A stretch of DNA of 64,000 nt from Acinetobacter higginsii (GTDB taxonomy: Bacteria > Pseudomonadota > Gammaproteobacteria > Pseudomonadales > Moraxellaceae). This document shows positions 29,368-39,262 of the stretch, piece by piece (the first letter of the stretch is position 1; each line of letters starts with the position of its first letter). The notes beneath the pieces were generated by a model, which was given only the letters and a program-made list of their open reading frames with translations, did not search any database and had not been told where the DNA came from. The translations under genes were made by a program, and so were the position numbers. The DNA is taken from the NCBI RefSeq assembly GCF_000369525.1, contig NZ_KB850072.1:1-64000 (forward strand). Direction: 5' to 3'.

Positions 29368-30981
29368 TTAGGATTTATGCTTCCAATACGGCCAATTGAT
29401 CTCAGGGATAAACTGATAGTCTTTATCTTGCCAATAAGATTGTCCAAGCGATGATTTATCTTTTAGCCCCATAATGTGCATTAAATTGTTATCAAGTTCG
29501 GCGGTATTGATGGTTCTGTCTTTGTTAACCCCAGTGGCGAGCATTTTATCTGCCCACATGATTACAGGAACCTGATAGCCTGCTTTGGTATTGGGACTAT
29601 GTCCAGCATAGTCTATCTCATGTCCCACTTCATTGCCGTGATCTGATACAACGGTGAATGATCTAAAATCTGGGACTGTATCGGCTTTCAATGTATCTAA
29701 AAATTGTGCTAGCAGAGAATCTTCATATAACACGGCATTATCATAATCATTACGTAAGGAACGAATCCAAGGGTCAATATCGCGATTCTTCAGTTCTGTT
29801 TCTACAGTATCATTACTTTCACTGCTGAATTTATTGAAGGCGGCAGAATAGCGCTCTTTATAATTCGGGTGTGCACCAATCAGATGAAGAATAATTAACT
29901 TCTTGGGATCAGGATCTGCAAGTGCTTGCTGATAATCAGGCAATAAGCTTTCATCTAAAGAGGTACTACTCCGTCCAGAGCGGGTGTTTTTATAAACCGC
30001 TTTATCGGCATAGGAACCAAATAAAGAAGACAGATAAGTATCATCTTGGTTACTGAGCCAATAAATTTTATATCCTGCAGCACGTGCGTAAGCCAGCACA
30101 CTCTCAGGCGAATATTTATCATGTTCAGAAGCCGGACTTTCGGTCAACAAGACCCGTAATGCATTAATCGTAGATGGTGATGGTGAGAAGGCATTACAGA
30201 ATACTTTGATGTCAGCCAGTCGTTTGGCTAATTCAGGTGTGGTATCGCGTGCATAACCACACACCCCTAGATTCAAACTGGTTAGGCTTTCAGAAAGTAC
30301 CAGTACATGGGTTTGTTTGCCTACTGCTTGTTGGGTCAGTGCGAGATTTTGTTTAGCACTGACATCCCATTGCTGATGGACATCTTTATGTTGCTTAATT
30401 CTATTTTGGAAATCTTCAATTTTAGTCTCAAACTCCGTCCAAAAAATAATGGGGTGGACTTTTCGTGAAGGTTTCATCAAATAGCTGGTCACGGTCAGTA
30501 ACATCAATAAAATAATACAACTGCGATAAATGCGACTGTGCCAGAGTTGACTAAAATGGGCAGGCTTAACCAGTTTAAATACAGAAAAACTATAGATAGC
30601 CAACACACTGAGTAAAGCAAAAATTACTGCAGCAATCGTGACCAGATGCAGTTGTAAGAATCCCCAAATTTCTTGATGATTGGTATTGGCTATCGCTTCA
30701 ATAACAAAATAGGCTTCATTATCACTATTAAATAAAAACCAGGTACTTGAACGTAGCAAGGCGTCTAACCAAGCAATAAACCACCAAGCAATGGTCAGGA
30801 TATACCAATATGTTTTTTGGCGCGTAATTGCCAAATAAATAAACAAAACACCAGGTAGAGATAAAAAGCCAAGCCTTAAACCATCAGATAAATTACCTGC
30901 GACAATGAGCAAGCCACCTGTAATGAATGCAGGCAGCAAAATCAGCAGCAGAATATTCAAGTTTTTTAAGCTGGCCTTCAT
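29368..30981 (-). CDS. Phosphoethanolamine transferase-like membrane sulfatase-fold enzyme
   Basis: The 537 residues have about five N-terminal membrane segments (to about residue 170) and a periplasmic alkaline-phosphatase-like domain. This has 'VLVLSESLTSLNLGVCGYARDTTPEL', 'FCNAFSPSPSTINALRVLLTESP', 'LIILHLIGAHPNYKERY' and 'VVSDHGNEVGHEIDYAGHSP'. These are the metal-binding D/H and E motifs of the EptA/CptA family, which moves phosphoethanolamine from phosphatidylethanolamine to lipid A or core sugar. The nucleophile region is less usual than in EptA. It is not next to pmrAB, so a link to polymyxin resistance cannot be claimed. Confidence 0.8.
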   Translation of the reverse strand: MKASLKNLNILLLILLPAFITGGLLIVAGNLSDGLRLGFLSLPGVLFIYLAITRQKTYWYILTIAWWFIAWLDALLRSSTWFLFNSDNEAYFVIEAIANTNHQEIWGFLQLHLVTIAAVIFALLSVLAIYSFSVFKLVKPAHFSQLWHSRIYRSCIILLMLLTVTSYLMKPSRKVHPIIFWTEFETKIEDFQNRIKQHKDVHQQWDVSAKQNLALTQQAVGKQTHVLVLSESLTSLNLGVCGYARDTTPELAKRLADIKVFCNAFSPSPSTINALRVLLTESPASEHDKYSPESVLAYARAAGYKIYWLSNQDDTYLSSLFGSYADKAVYKNTRSGRSSTSLDESLLPDYQQALADPDPKKLIILHLIGAHPNYKERYSAAFNKFSSESNDTVETELKNRDIDPWIRSLRNDYDNAVLYEDSLLAQFLDTLKADTVPDFRSFTVVSDHGNEVGHEIDYAGHSPNTKAGYQVPVIMWADKMLATGVNKDRTINTAELDNNLMHIMGLKDKSSLGQSYWQDKDYQFIPEINWPYWKHKS

Positions 30982-31310
30982 ATATGCCTAGTACTGTGAG
31001 GGAGAAAAGTTAAGCGGCTAATATCGGTTTAACGGGGGAGTGTGTCAATTCTAAATTAAGAAGTATTTGATTGCACAGTAAATTAAATTAATTAGCACAG
31101 CTAAACTGTTAAATTGGTGCAAAGATCGTGCATGAAGTTATGTAGAAGTATCTAAAATCCATTATTTCTCCTCAATTTCTGCTTTTTGAAATGATATGTT
31201 AATAGGGATGGTGTTTGCCTGAAAGCTCGGTAATGATCATAGTTTGAACGTACTCGTATTCTCTCTATCTTTTTGAAAAATTGACTGTTTCTAGAATGGA
31301 ATAAACAGCC
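30982..31310. other. Intergenic region between divergent genes, no gene seen
   Basis: This 329-base AT-rich stretch separates the transferase (-) from the RND pump (+) and must hold both promoters. I see no convincing -10/-35 pair, hairpin or small ORF. Confidence 0.5.
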
Positions 31311-34300
31311 ATGTTATCTAAGTTTTTTATTCATCGCCCGATCTTTGCTGGTGTACTGGCAATCATCGTCATGGCTGTGGGTCTCTTTTCAATTCTAAAG
31401 TTACCGGTGGAGCGTTATCCCGATATTGCGCCACCACGAATTACTGTTGCGGCAAATTATAGTGGTGCAGATGCACAAGCGGTTGAAGACAGTGTTACCC
31501 AGGTCTTAGAACAACAAATTAAAGGCATTGATCATCTGCTGTATTTCAACTCCAGCAGTGATGCCAGTGGTAATAGCCGAATCAGTCTGTTCTTTGATCA
31601 AGGTACAGATCCAGATCAAGCACAAGTTCAGGTACAAAATGCGATTAATGGCGCGATTAACCGCCTACCCGAAGATGTACAACGACAAGGCGTTAATGTT
31701 CGCAAGTCGCTGAGTGATTCATTTATGGTGATCGGTCTGGGAGATAAATCAGGGCGTTCAACCAATTTAGATATTTCAGATTATTTAACCAATAACTTTG
31801 AGTTAAATCTCAGTCGAATCGAAGGGATTGGCGAGGTCAGTGTATTCGGATCGCAATATGCCATGCGTATTTGGCTCGATCCACAACGCTTAGAACGTTA
31901 TCAATTACAAGTCAGTGAAGTGCGCACTGCCTTGGAAAACCAGAATGCACAGGTAGCAGCAGGTGCGATTGGGGATTTACCTGCCGCTCAAGATCAATAT
32001 TTAAATGCCAAAGTCACCTCGGGTTCTTTATTACGAACACCAGAACAGTTTGAAAATATCATTGTCAAAGCCAATACAGATGGCAGCTTTGTTTACTTAA
32101 AAGATGTCGCTCGTGTCGAAGTCGGTGCTGAAAACTATCAGGTGTTTAACCGTCTAAATGGTTATCCTGCATCGGGGCTTTCACTGTCCTTGACGGTCGG
32201 GGCCAATGTGATGCAAGTTGCCGATGCAGTGTATAAGGAAGTGGCACGCTTAGAAAAAGCGCTACCTGAAGGCTATTTTGTGGTCTATCCACGAGATGAT
32301 ACGCCTTTCGTAAAAGAGTCGATGTCGCAAGTGGTATCAACCCTGATCGAAGCCATTGGTTTGGTTGTCTTGGTGATGTTTATCTTCCTGCAAAACTGGC
32401 GGGCTACTTTAATTCCTGCGGTTACCGTGCCAGTGGTAATTCTCGGAACTTTCGCCGTTTTAGCGGTTTTAGGGATGAGCATCAATACCCTGACTTTGTT
32501 TGCGATGGTGTTGGCGATTGGTTTGTTGGTCGATGACGCGATTGTGGTGGTGGAAAACGTTGAGCGGCTGATGCATGAACAGCAACTCAGTGCCAAGCAA
32601 GCCTCAATTCAGTCCATGCATGAGATCAGTGGTGCCTTGGTCGGGATTACGTTGGTACTGACCGCCGTATTTATTCCAATGTCTTTCTTTAGTGGTGCAA
32701 CAGGGATTATTTACCGCCAGTTCTCGATTACGCTTGTGGTCGCGATGGGACTTTCATTGCTGGTGGCTTTGATCCTAACCCCAGCCTTATGTGCGATTTT
32801 ATTAAAGCCTCAGCAGAAACAGGCGCGTTGGGCGATCAAGTTCAATCAGGGTTTGGACTATATTAAAACGCGTTATCTCAATGTTTCACAAAAAGTCATT
32901 AATTTAAAAACCATTTCTCTATTGGGTATTGTACTGCTGATCGGTAGTTTTATTTGGGTTTATCGTGACCTTCCAACCAGCTTCCTACCTCAAGAAGATC
33001 AAGGCTTGTTAGGGGTTCAATTCCGTTTACCGGAAGGGACACCGATGAGCAAGACCGAAGAAGTTGGAAAACAAATTTCAGATTATTTCCTTGAACATGA
33101 AAAGGCCAACCTGAATGGGGTCATGGTGATTCATGGGCGTAACTTTTCAGGTACAGGACAGAATTTGGGGCAGGCTTTTGTTTCATTAAAACATTGGAAT
33201 GATCGTAAAGGTGCAGAAAATAGCGCACAGCAAATTCGTGCACGTGCAATGAAGTATTTCTCCCAAAATAATCAAGCGCGCATTATGGTGCTGATGCCTT
33301 CAGTGATTCGTGGGCTCGGGAACTCTGACAAAATGGAGTTTTGGCTACAGGACACCAAAGGCTTGGGTCGAGAAAGTTTATTGAACTCTTTCCGAAGTTT
33401 GCAGCAACAAGGGAATGCACTGCCTTCGGTCGAAAACCTTGATAAAAAAGGCAATGATGATCAGGCCGTATTGAATATCAAGATTGATCATAAAGCTGCG
33501 ATGATTCATGGTCTTAATGTCAGTGAAATTAACCGCACACTCTCGACAGCGTGGAGTGGTAGCTATATCAATGACTTTATTGATCGTGGGCGTATTAAAC
33601 GGGTCTATTTACAGGGTGATGCACCGTATCGTTCTAAGCCGGAAGACCTGAATTACTGGTATGTTAAAAATGCCAATGGGCAGATGGTACCCTTCTCGCA
33701 ATTTAGTCAGATTGCGTGGCAAGGTGCGCCACCGATGTTAGAACGCTTTATGGGCTATCCTGCCATCAGCTTGGAAGCAGATGCAGCCAATGGCTTTAGT
33801 AGTGGGCAGGGGATGCAGGCCATTCGTAGTCTGGTGGATCAAATGCCTGATGTCGGTTTGGAATGGAGTGGATTGTCTTATCAAGAACAAGAATCCAGTA
33901 ATCAGGCAATCTGGTTATATCTGGTGTCTGTAGCCTTTATTTTCCTTTGTCTTGCAGCGCTGTATGAAAGCTGGTCGATTCCTTCAGTGGTCATGGCTGC
34001 GATTCCACTTGGGATTGGAGGAACCATTCTATTTAGTTATTGGTTTGGTTTTGCCAACGATATTTATTTCCAGATTGCATTGCTGACCACCATTGGCCTG
34101 TCTTGTAAGAATGCGATTTTGATGGTTGAGTTCGCAGCAAGTCTACAACAACAAGGCCGAACAGCATTAGAGGCTGCATTACATGCAGCTGGGCTTCGCC
34201 TCAGACCAATTTTAATGACTTCAATTGCATTTGGTGCAGGTGTGATTCCATTGATGTTCTCCAGTGGTGCGGGCGCATTGAGCCGACAAGCGATTGGCTA

Positions 34301-34418
34301 TAGTGTGTTTGGTGGAGTTGTATTTGGTACGATTCTGGTGCTGATCTTTATTCCATTTATGTATGTACTGGTCAGAACCTTGTTTAAGCCTAAAGATAAG
34401 GTTGAGTTGGCTAAATAA
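31311..34418 (+). CDS. RND-family multidrug efflux transporter (AcrB/MexF type), orphan
   Basis: At 1035 residues this is full length with twelve membrane segments. 'MLSKFFIHRPIFAGVLAIIVMAVGLFSILKLPVERYPDIAPP' is the HAE1 start. The proton-relay pair Asp408-Asp409 is in 'GLLVDDAIVVVEN' and Lys933 is in 'GLSCKNAILMVEF'. It would form the inner-membrane trimer of a tripartite pump. No membrane-fusion or outer-membrane gene lies beside it and none fits within the neighbouring genes, so it must borrow partners. Orphan RND pumps are known in Acinetobacter (for example AbeD), but I cannot tell which this is. Confidence 0.92.
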   Translation: MLSKFFIHRPIFAGVLAIIVMAVGLFSILKLPVERYPDIAPPRITVAANYSGADAQAVEDSVTQVLEQQIKGIDHLLYFNSSSDASGNSRISLFFDQGTDPDQAQVQVQNAINGAINRLPEDVQRQGVNVRKSLSDSFMVIGLGDKSGRSTNLDISDYLTNNFELNLSRIEGIGEVSVFGSQYAMRIWLDPQRLERYQLQVSEVRTALENQNAQVAAGAIGDLPAAQDQYLNAKVTSGSLLRTPEQFENIIVKANTDGSFVYLKDVARVEVGAENYQVFNRLNGYPASGLSLSLTVGANVMQVADAVYKEVARLEKALPEGYFVVYPRDDTPFVKESMSQVVSTLIEAIGLVVLVMFIFLQNWRATLIPAVTVPVVILGTFAVLAVLGMSINTLTLFAMVLAIGLLVDDAIVVVENVERLMHEQQLSAKQASIQSMHEISGALVGITLVLTAVFIPMSFFSGATGIIYRQFSITLVVAMGLSLLVALILTPALCAILLKPQQKQARWAIKFNQGLDYIKTRYLNVSQKVINLKTISLLGIVLLIGSFIWVYRDLPTSFLPQEDQGLLGVQFRLPEGTPMSKTEEVGKQISDYFLEHEKANLNGVMVIHGRNFSGTGQNLGQAFVSLKHWNDRKGAENSAQQIRARAMKYFSQNNQARIMVLMPSVIRGLGNSDKMEFWLQDTKGLGRESLLNSFRSLQQQGNALPSVENLDKKGNDDQAVLNIKIDHKAAMIHGLNVSEINRTLSTAWSGSYINDFIDRGRIKRVYLQGDAPYRSKPEDLNYWYVKNANGQMVPFSQFSQIAWQGAPPMLERFMGYPAISLEADAANGFSSGQGMQAIRSLVDQMPDVGLEWSGLSYQEQESSNQAIWLYLVSVAFIFLCLAALYESWSIPSVVMAAIPLGIGGTILFSYWFGFANDIYFQIALLTTIGLSCKNAILMVEFAASLQQQGRTALEAALHAAGLRLRPILMTSIAFGAGVIPLMFSSGAGALSRQAIGYSVFGGVVFGTILVLIFIPFMYVLVRTLFKPKDKVELAK

Positions 34419-34709
34419 GAGCACTATAAATTAGTGGCAGACATGAATAATTCGTTCCTCTAATAAAGGTTCGAATTGTTCATTTTTGTTGTCTAAGTTG
34501 AGAATATAAAAAAATATTTGTAGTATTGCCGTGCCGTATAAGCGGCCTAATGAGGTTTGATTCCCTAAATGGACACGCAGAGTTGTAGTTTATTTCAAAT
34601 TACACATTTTTATATTAATCAAAATCTGAATGAAGTTTTCTATTCGATCGTAAAATAATACGCTGCGTTTAGTCCTTCATTGCAGATACTTTGTAGTGAA
34701 GAGGCGAAT
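34419..34709. other. Intergenic leader of mgtE
   Basis: This 291-base AT-rich stretch upstream of mgtE has a short local hairpin (GCCGTATAAGCGGC near 34533) but no recognisable magnesium riboswitch. It probably holds the mgtE promoter. No small gene seen. Confidence 0.4.
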
Positions 34710-36047
34710 ATGAGCTACAACAACTTTTTATATTTATTAAGCGACGCACTTAAAAATAATCATATTGAACTGGCACTTGCATCAGTTGAAACATTTCAAG
34801 CCGTCGATATTGCAGATGTATTGACACAGCTCTCGGCTGAACAAAGTCAATTACTGCTCACGCATTTACCTGATCGTGCCTACGTATTTTCCTATCTTCC
34901 ACCCAATGAACAAGTCAAATTGGCTCAAGCCATGCCCAGAAATATTCTGGCAGAGATTATTGGGGAAATGTCATCGGATAAACGCGCTGATGTGTTTAAG
35001 TGTTTAGATGAAGAACAACAAAATGCGCTATTACCAGCCCTAGCACAGGCCGAGAGAGAAGATATCCGTCAACTGTCATCATATTTAGAGGGAACAGCGG
35101 GTGCGATTATGAGCTCCGAATATGCGACCTTAAAACCGAATATGACGGTCATGGATGCAATCAGAATGTTGCGCCTCGAAGCCCCCGATACGGAAATGAT
35201 TTATTTCGCTTATGTGTTGGATGAAGCACGCAAAATTCTCGGGGTTTTATCTTTAAAGCAACTGATACTTGCGCCTGAAGAGCAAAATATTAATGAGCTC
35301 ATGGAAACCAATGTCTTAACCGCTTATGTGGATACCGACCAAGATGAAGTGGCAAAAACCATTGCACGTTATGATTTATTAGCGCTGCCGATTATTGATC
35401 ATCAAAACATGATGGTCGGGATCGTGACCTATGATGATGCGATGGACGTGGCCAGCGAAGAAGCAACAGAAGACTTCTTAAAAGTCGGTGCGGTCAATGC
35501 ATCATCTAAACTCAGTATTAAGTCGGCACCCATTTTGCAACTTTATCAGAAGCGTGTTTTTTGGTTGGTTTTCTTGGTGTTTGGTAGCTTGTTGTCAGGG
35601 ATTGGTATTGCCCACTATGAAGATGTTATTGCGAAAAATCTGGTATTGGTTTTCTTTTTGCCGTTATTGGTGGGAAGTGGAGGCAATGCAGGTTCTCAGT
35701 CTTCAACATTGATGGTCCGAGCCTTAGCAACGGGTGATGTGCAATTCAAAGACTGGTTTTATTTACTCGGACGTGAAAGTTTAGTTGCACTGTGCTTAGG
35801 TGGCACCATGGCGGTTGCAGTGTCATTACTGGGTTATTTCCGTGGTGATGAAATGGTGGCTTTGGTACTGGCGCTGAGCATGATGGGCATTGTATTGATG
35901 GGCTGTTTGATCGGAATGAGCTTGCCGTTTATCTTAAACAAAGCTGGACTTGATCCTGCCAGTGCTTCCGCGCCGTTGGTCACCTCAATTTGTGATGCGA
36001 CAGGGGTATTGGTGTATTTATTTATCGCCTCGATGATTTTATTCTGA
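34710..36047 (+). CDS. mgtE: MgtE-type magnesium transporter
   Basis: About 445 residues from ATG 34710, which has GAGG 6 bases upstream. The N-domain is superhelical ('LTHLPDRAYVFSYLPPNEQVKLAQAMP'). A CBS pair follows (about 125-245: 'GAIMSSEYATLKPNMTVMDAIRMLR', 'LLALPIIDHQNMMVGIVTYDDA'). Five C-terminal membrane segments include the pore signature 'PLLVGSGGNAGSQSSTLMVRALA'. It is a Mg2+ channel gated by intracellular Mg2+ through the N and CBS domains. The TTG start at 34680 is less likely. Confidence 0.95.
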   Translation: MSYNNFLYLLSDALKNNHIELALASVETFQAVDIADVLTQLSAEQSQLLLTHLPDRAYVFSYLPPNEQVKLAQAMPRNILAEIIGEMSSDKRADVFKCLDEEQQNALLPALAQAEREDIRQLSSYLEGTAGAIMSSEYATLKPNMTVMDAIRMLRLEAPDTEMIYFAYVLDEARKILGVLSLKQLILAPEEQNINELMETNVLTAYVDTDQDEVAKTIARYDLLALPIIDHQNMMVGIVTYDDAMDVASEEATEDFLKVGAVNASSKLSIKSAPILQLYQKRVFWLVFLVFGSLLSGIGIAHYEDVIAKNLVLVFFLPLLVGSGGNAGSQSSTLMVRALATGDVQFKDWFYLLGRESLVALCLGGTMAVAVSLLGYFRGDEMVALVLALSMMGIVLMGCLIGMSLPFILNKAGLDPASASAPLVTSICDATGVLVYLFIASMILF

Positions 36048-36125
36048 GTCGTAATAATAATTGTACCGACAAAAGTTAAAAACTACTTTATTCTCAAGCA
36101 TAAACATGGTTTTTAGGTTGAGTGA

Positions 36126-36719
36126 ATGACGGCTCCAACACAACAAAAAAAATTAACTCAGCAGCAAGCGATTGCTGTCGAACGTGATTTAGCAAAGTTT
36201 GCCAACACCATGGACAGTTTGGTTCGGATTCCGTTCACCAAACAAGGTGTTGGAGCCGATGCTGCACTGAGCACCATTCCTTTTGCAGGTGATATTGCCG
36301 GTTTTATTTTAACGCTGTATGCGTTTAAAAAGGCGAGGGAGGTCGGTGTACCACAGCATAAACTGAAGGGTGTGGTCAAACTGGCAATTATGGATATGTT
36401 GGTCGGTTTTGTACCGATTGTCGGCACCTTATTTGACGTATTTATTCGTCCGAGTCGCAAGACGCTTGAAATTGTACATGCGCATATCCGTGAGGAATAT
36501 CAAGTGCACAGTGATATTCATGTGGTCCATCCATTCTTACATGAATCACTTGAGCAGAAGCAAAAAAGCTCGGCATTTTGGCGTAATCCGATCGTGAGCT
36601 GGATTTGGTTACGTATCCCAGATTTGTTGGGAATTGCAGTCCTTATGTTATTGGTTGTCGCGGTCTGGGCCGGTTTCAGTTATCTGTGGCAGTTTTATCA
36701 ATCTTTCCAAGCGCACTAG
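36126..36719 (+). CDS. DUF4112 membrane protein
   Basis: The 197 residues match DUF4112: 'LAKFANTMDSLVRIPFTKQGVGADAALSTIPFAGDIAGFILTLYAFKKAREVGVP' and 'VKLAIMDMLVGFVPIVGTLFDVFIRPSRKTLEI'. A last membrane segment is near 160-185. It is an inner membrane protein of unknown function. It follows mgtE by 78 bases without a terminator, so the two may be one operon. Confidence 0.8.
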   Translation: MTAPTQQKKLTQQQAIAVERDLAKFANTMDSLVRIPFTKQGVGADAALSTIPFAGDIAGFILTLYAFKKAREVGVPQHKLKGVVKLAIMDMLVGFVPIVGTLFDVFIRPSRKTLEIVHAHIREEYQVHSDIHVVHPFLHESLEQKQKSSAFWRNPIVSWIWLRIPDLLGIAVLMLLVVAVWAGFSYLWQFYQSFQAH

Positions 36720-36730
36720 ATTTTTAAGTA

Positions 36731-36763
36731 AAAATAAAGCCTCCGTGATGGAGGCTTTATTAT
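36731..36763. terminator. Bidirectional terminator between DUF4112 gene and htpX
   Basis: A 12-bp stem (AATAAAGCCTCC with GGAGGCTTTATT) with a 5-base loop sits between two convergent genes. Confidence 0.85.
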
Positions 36764-36777
36764 GTATCTGATACTGA

Positions 36778-37683
36778 TTATTGAACATTTAATTGCTGTA
36801 ATGCAGCAACACGTTGTTCAATGGTAGGGTGAGTTTGGAATAAAGCAGCTAAGCTAAAGCCTTGTTCCTTACCTTCCGCAATCGCAAATGCTTTCATTTC
36901 TTTTGGCATTTGATCTGGCATTTCTGATTCTGCTTGTAAACGAAGTAGAGCAGAGATCATTGCTTGTTTACCTGCTAAACGTGCGCCGGCTTCATCTGCG
37001 CGATATTCACGTTGACGAGAGAACCACATCACGATGGCAGAGGCCATAATACCGAATACGATGTCGAGTACGATGGTAATGGCAAAATAAGCAAGGCCTG
37101 GTGCTTCACCTTCTTCACGACCAAATACATTACGGTCGATGAAGTCACCTGCAATACGTGCAAAGAACATGACAAAGGCGTTCACTACACCTTGAATCAG
37201 CGCAAGGGTCACCATGTCACCGTTTGCAACGTGACCGATTTCGTGCGCGAGTACTGCACGAAGTTCATCTTTGTTCATACGCTCAAGTAAGCCAGTTGAA
37301 ACAGCTACTAATGCGTCATTTTTATTCCAACCTGTCGCAAATGCATTGGATTGGTAAGAAGGGAAAATACCCACTTCAGGCATGTTAATACCTGCACGTT
37401 GAGATAATTGCGCCACTTCTTGTAATAACCAAGCTTCTGCTTGACTACGGGGTGCATTTGGGTCAATTAATTCTGTCCCAGTGGTTTTTTTAGCCATCCA
37501 CTTCGACATGAACAGGGAAATAATAGAACCCACCATACCAAAGACAAAACAGATGACTAAAAGGTTGCCTAGATTCAAGCCCCCTGCGCCATGGTAACTA
37601 CCGACACCGAAGAGTGACAAGATAATGCCAGCTACAACCAGTACCGCGAGGTTGGTTAGCAAGAACAAACCAATCCGCATCAT
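36778..37683 (-). CDS. htpX: Membrane zinc protease HtpX
   Basis: At 301 residues this is full length. Two N-terminal membrane segments ('[22 protein letters not shown]' and '[18 protein letters not shown]') precede the zinc motif HEIGH in '[17 protein letters not shown]'. The third ligand Glu is in '[14 protein letters not shown]'. It degrades damaged membrane proteins together with FtsH and is usually heat or envelope-stress induced. GAGGG lies upstream of two consecutive ATGs at 37683 and 37680. Confidence 0.95.
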   Translation of the reverse strand: MMRIGLFLLTNLAVLVVAGIILSLFGVGSYHGAGGLNLGNLLVICFVFGMVGSIISLFMSKWMAKKTTGTELIDPNAPRSQAEAWLLQEVAQLSQRAGINMPEVGIFPSYQSNAFATGWNKNDALVAVSTGLLERMNKDELRAVLAHEIGHVANGDMVTLALIQGVVNAFVMFFARIAGDFIDRNVFGREEGEAPGLAYFAITIVLDIVFGIMASAIVMWFSRQREYRADEAGARLAGKQAMISALLRLQAESEMPDQMPKEMKAFAIAEGKEQGFSLAALFQTHPTIEQRVAALQQLNVQ

Positions 37684-37900
37684 TGAGAAAACCCTCTTAT
37701 AAAGAAAAAGTGATCTGATTTATAAATTATAAATCATAACGCTAATATGCAGGGCGAATTGTAAAAATTCAAGCAAAAAGTGGGCGCAGATACATTTAGC
37801 CTATAAAACGATGAATTGGCTATGAAACAGTGACTTAAATGAAATTTTGTCTAAAAAATATCAGGTAAAATCATTCTGTGAGAATCGTTGGCCTGAATTG

Positions 37901-38767
37901 TCAATCACTGAGGCGTATTCTGGCAGAAGCAGTGGCATTGGTGGTGGTATAGGTACCTGATGGTGCATCGGTAAAGGTACCATCGGCAAGAGTAATAATT
38001 TGGCGATTATATTGTTTTGGTGCTGGTGCAACTTCTACAGCTTCGGTGGATGGCGTGGTGTAATTGGCAGATTGTGCAATCACTTGTGTAGCGGCGCTCG
38101 ATGAAGATGAGCCGATACTTGATGCATATAGATTTTGATAACGGCTAGTGACACGACGCACATAGTCTTGGGTTTCACGAAATGGAGGAATGCCACCATA
38201 TTTATCGACATTGCCTTCACCTGCGTTATATGCGGCGATTGCAAGTTGCGTATTGCCATTAAACCGTTTAAGTAACCAACTTAAATATTTTGCACCAGCA
38301 AAAATATTTTGTTGTGGGTCATAGGCATTATTCACATTAAAGCGACGTGCAGTCGCTGGCATCAGTTGCATTAAACCTTGCGCTCCTACTGGAGAGCGGG
38401 CATTGATATTAAAGCCAGATTCCGTATGCATCACGGCTTTAATTAATCCCTCAGAGACACCATGTTGCTGTGCCGCTTGGCGAATCAATGGATCAAATGC
38501 ATTTTTATTACGGCTATAGCTCGGAAGCACTGAAGCCTCACTCGCACCCCAGTTACTATAACTATGGATATTACTGTCGGGATAGTAGGTTGCTTTCACC
38601 ACTTTTAAATGGCTATATTCTGCTTTCTTCTTATTGGTCAGCAGCGTTGTACCATTGTTGTCTTTAAATTGATAAATCGTCTGCCCAGCATAGCTTGGAG
38701 CTACGCCATTAAAAAAACCGATTGTCCCCAAGCAAAGGGTAAAAAAATATGTTGTTTTGTTCATCAT
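37901..38767 (-). CDS. Secreted lytic transglycosylase with DUF4124-like N-domain
   Basis: About 288 residues. The signal peptide is cleaved after 'VAPSYA'. A short 'IYQFKDNNGTTLLTNKK' DUF4124-like domain follows, then an SLT domain with catalytic Glu in 'AVMHTESGFNINARSPVGAQGLMQLMPATA' and 'AIAAYNAGEGNVDKYGGIPPF'. It cleaves peptidoglycan glycan strands in the periplasm. The start is uncertain among GTG 38779, ATG 38767 and ATG 38764; none has a good Shine-Dalgarno. Confidence 0.88.
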   Translation of the reverse strand: MMNKTTYFFTLCLGTIGFFNGVAPSYAGQTIYQFKDNNGTTLLTNKKKAEYSHLKVVKATYYPDSNIHSYSNWGASEASVLPSYSRNKNAFDPLIRQAAQQHGVSEGLIKAVMHTESGFNINARSPVGAQGLMQLMPATARRFNVNNAYDPQQNIFAGAKYLSWLLKRFNGNTQLAIAAYNAGEGNVDKYGGIPPFRETQDYVRRVTSRYQNLYASSIGSSSSSAATQVIAQSANYTTPSTEAVEVAPAPKQYNRQIITLADGTFTDAPSGTYTTTNATASARIRLSD

Positions 38768-38867
38768 TATAATATTCACGAAAGGATGAGCATAAGTTCT
38801 TCACAGCAGTGTAACAAAAAAAAGTAAAAAAAGAACTTTCGCTACAATTTTTTTATTTTCGACTGTT

Positions 38868-39262
38868 AGACAAAAATCAAGTCATTTTGTTCGAATGTTC
38901 AGCAAAAAAAATTAAAAAATTTTTTTTAAAAACTAAGTCTTGACTTATCTAAGTCATTGATTTTGTTTTTATAAAATCATTGGTTAAAAAATGATCAATC
39001 TAATCGGAAGCCTTATTTTAAGATAAAAAGAGTTTGTCAATAGCGAAGAAATCCACAAATTTATCCACAGCTTTTGTGGACAACTGTGGAAAAGTTTGAA
39101 ATATAAGCAATCCAGCCGAATCTGAATTTTTTTGATCAGAATTTTACCAGTATGAAACTCAAATATGACGATTGGAAGAAATTGAAAAATTCTTTAGATG
39201 CGCATTTTTTCGGAATGAGATAAAATCTTGCGGGTATTTTTGTTTATGAGTAAATCACGTCT
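38868..39262. other. AT-rich intergenic region between divergent genes
   Basis: This gap holds a run of extreme AT content (about 38900-38935), an AAGTC/GACTT repeat cluster (38934-38962), and a tight DnaA-box cluster (39049-39093). The promoters of the transglycosylase and ttcA must lie here too. No small ORF of note. Confidence 0.55.
39049..39093. promoter_or_regulatory. Cluster of four DnaA-box-like 9-mers
   Basis: Within 45 bases are a perfect TTATCCACA (39061-39069, + strand), TTGTCCACA (39075-39083, - strand), TTTTCCACA (39085-39093, - strand, fitting TTWTNCACA) and AAATCCACA (39049-39057, + strand). Chance occurrence of such a set is small. It may titrate or bind DnaA or control ttcA. 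The chromosomal dnaA gene is not in the window. Confidence 0.6.

Noticed and set aside
34419..34709. Magnesium (M-box/ykoK) riboswitch before mgtE
   Set aside because: I could not find the conserved helices; only one small local hairpin is present.
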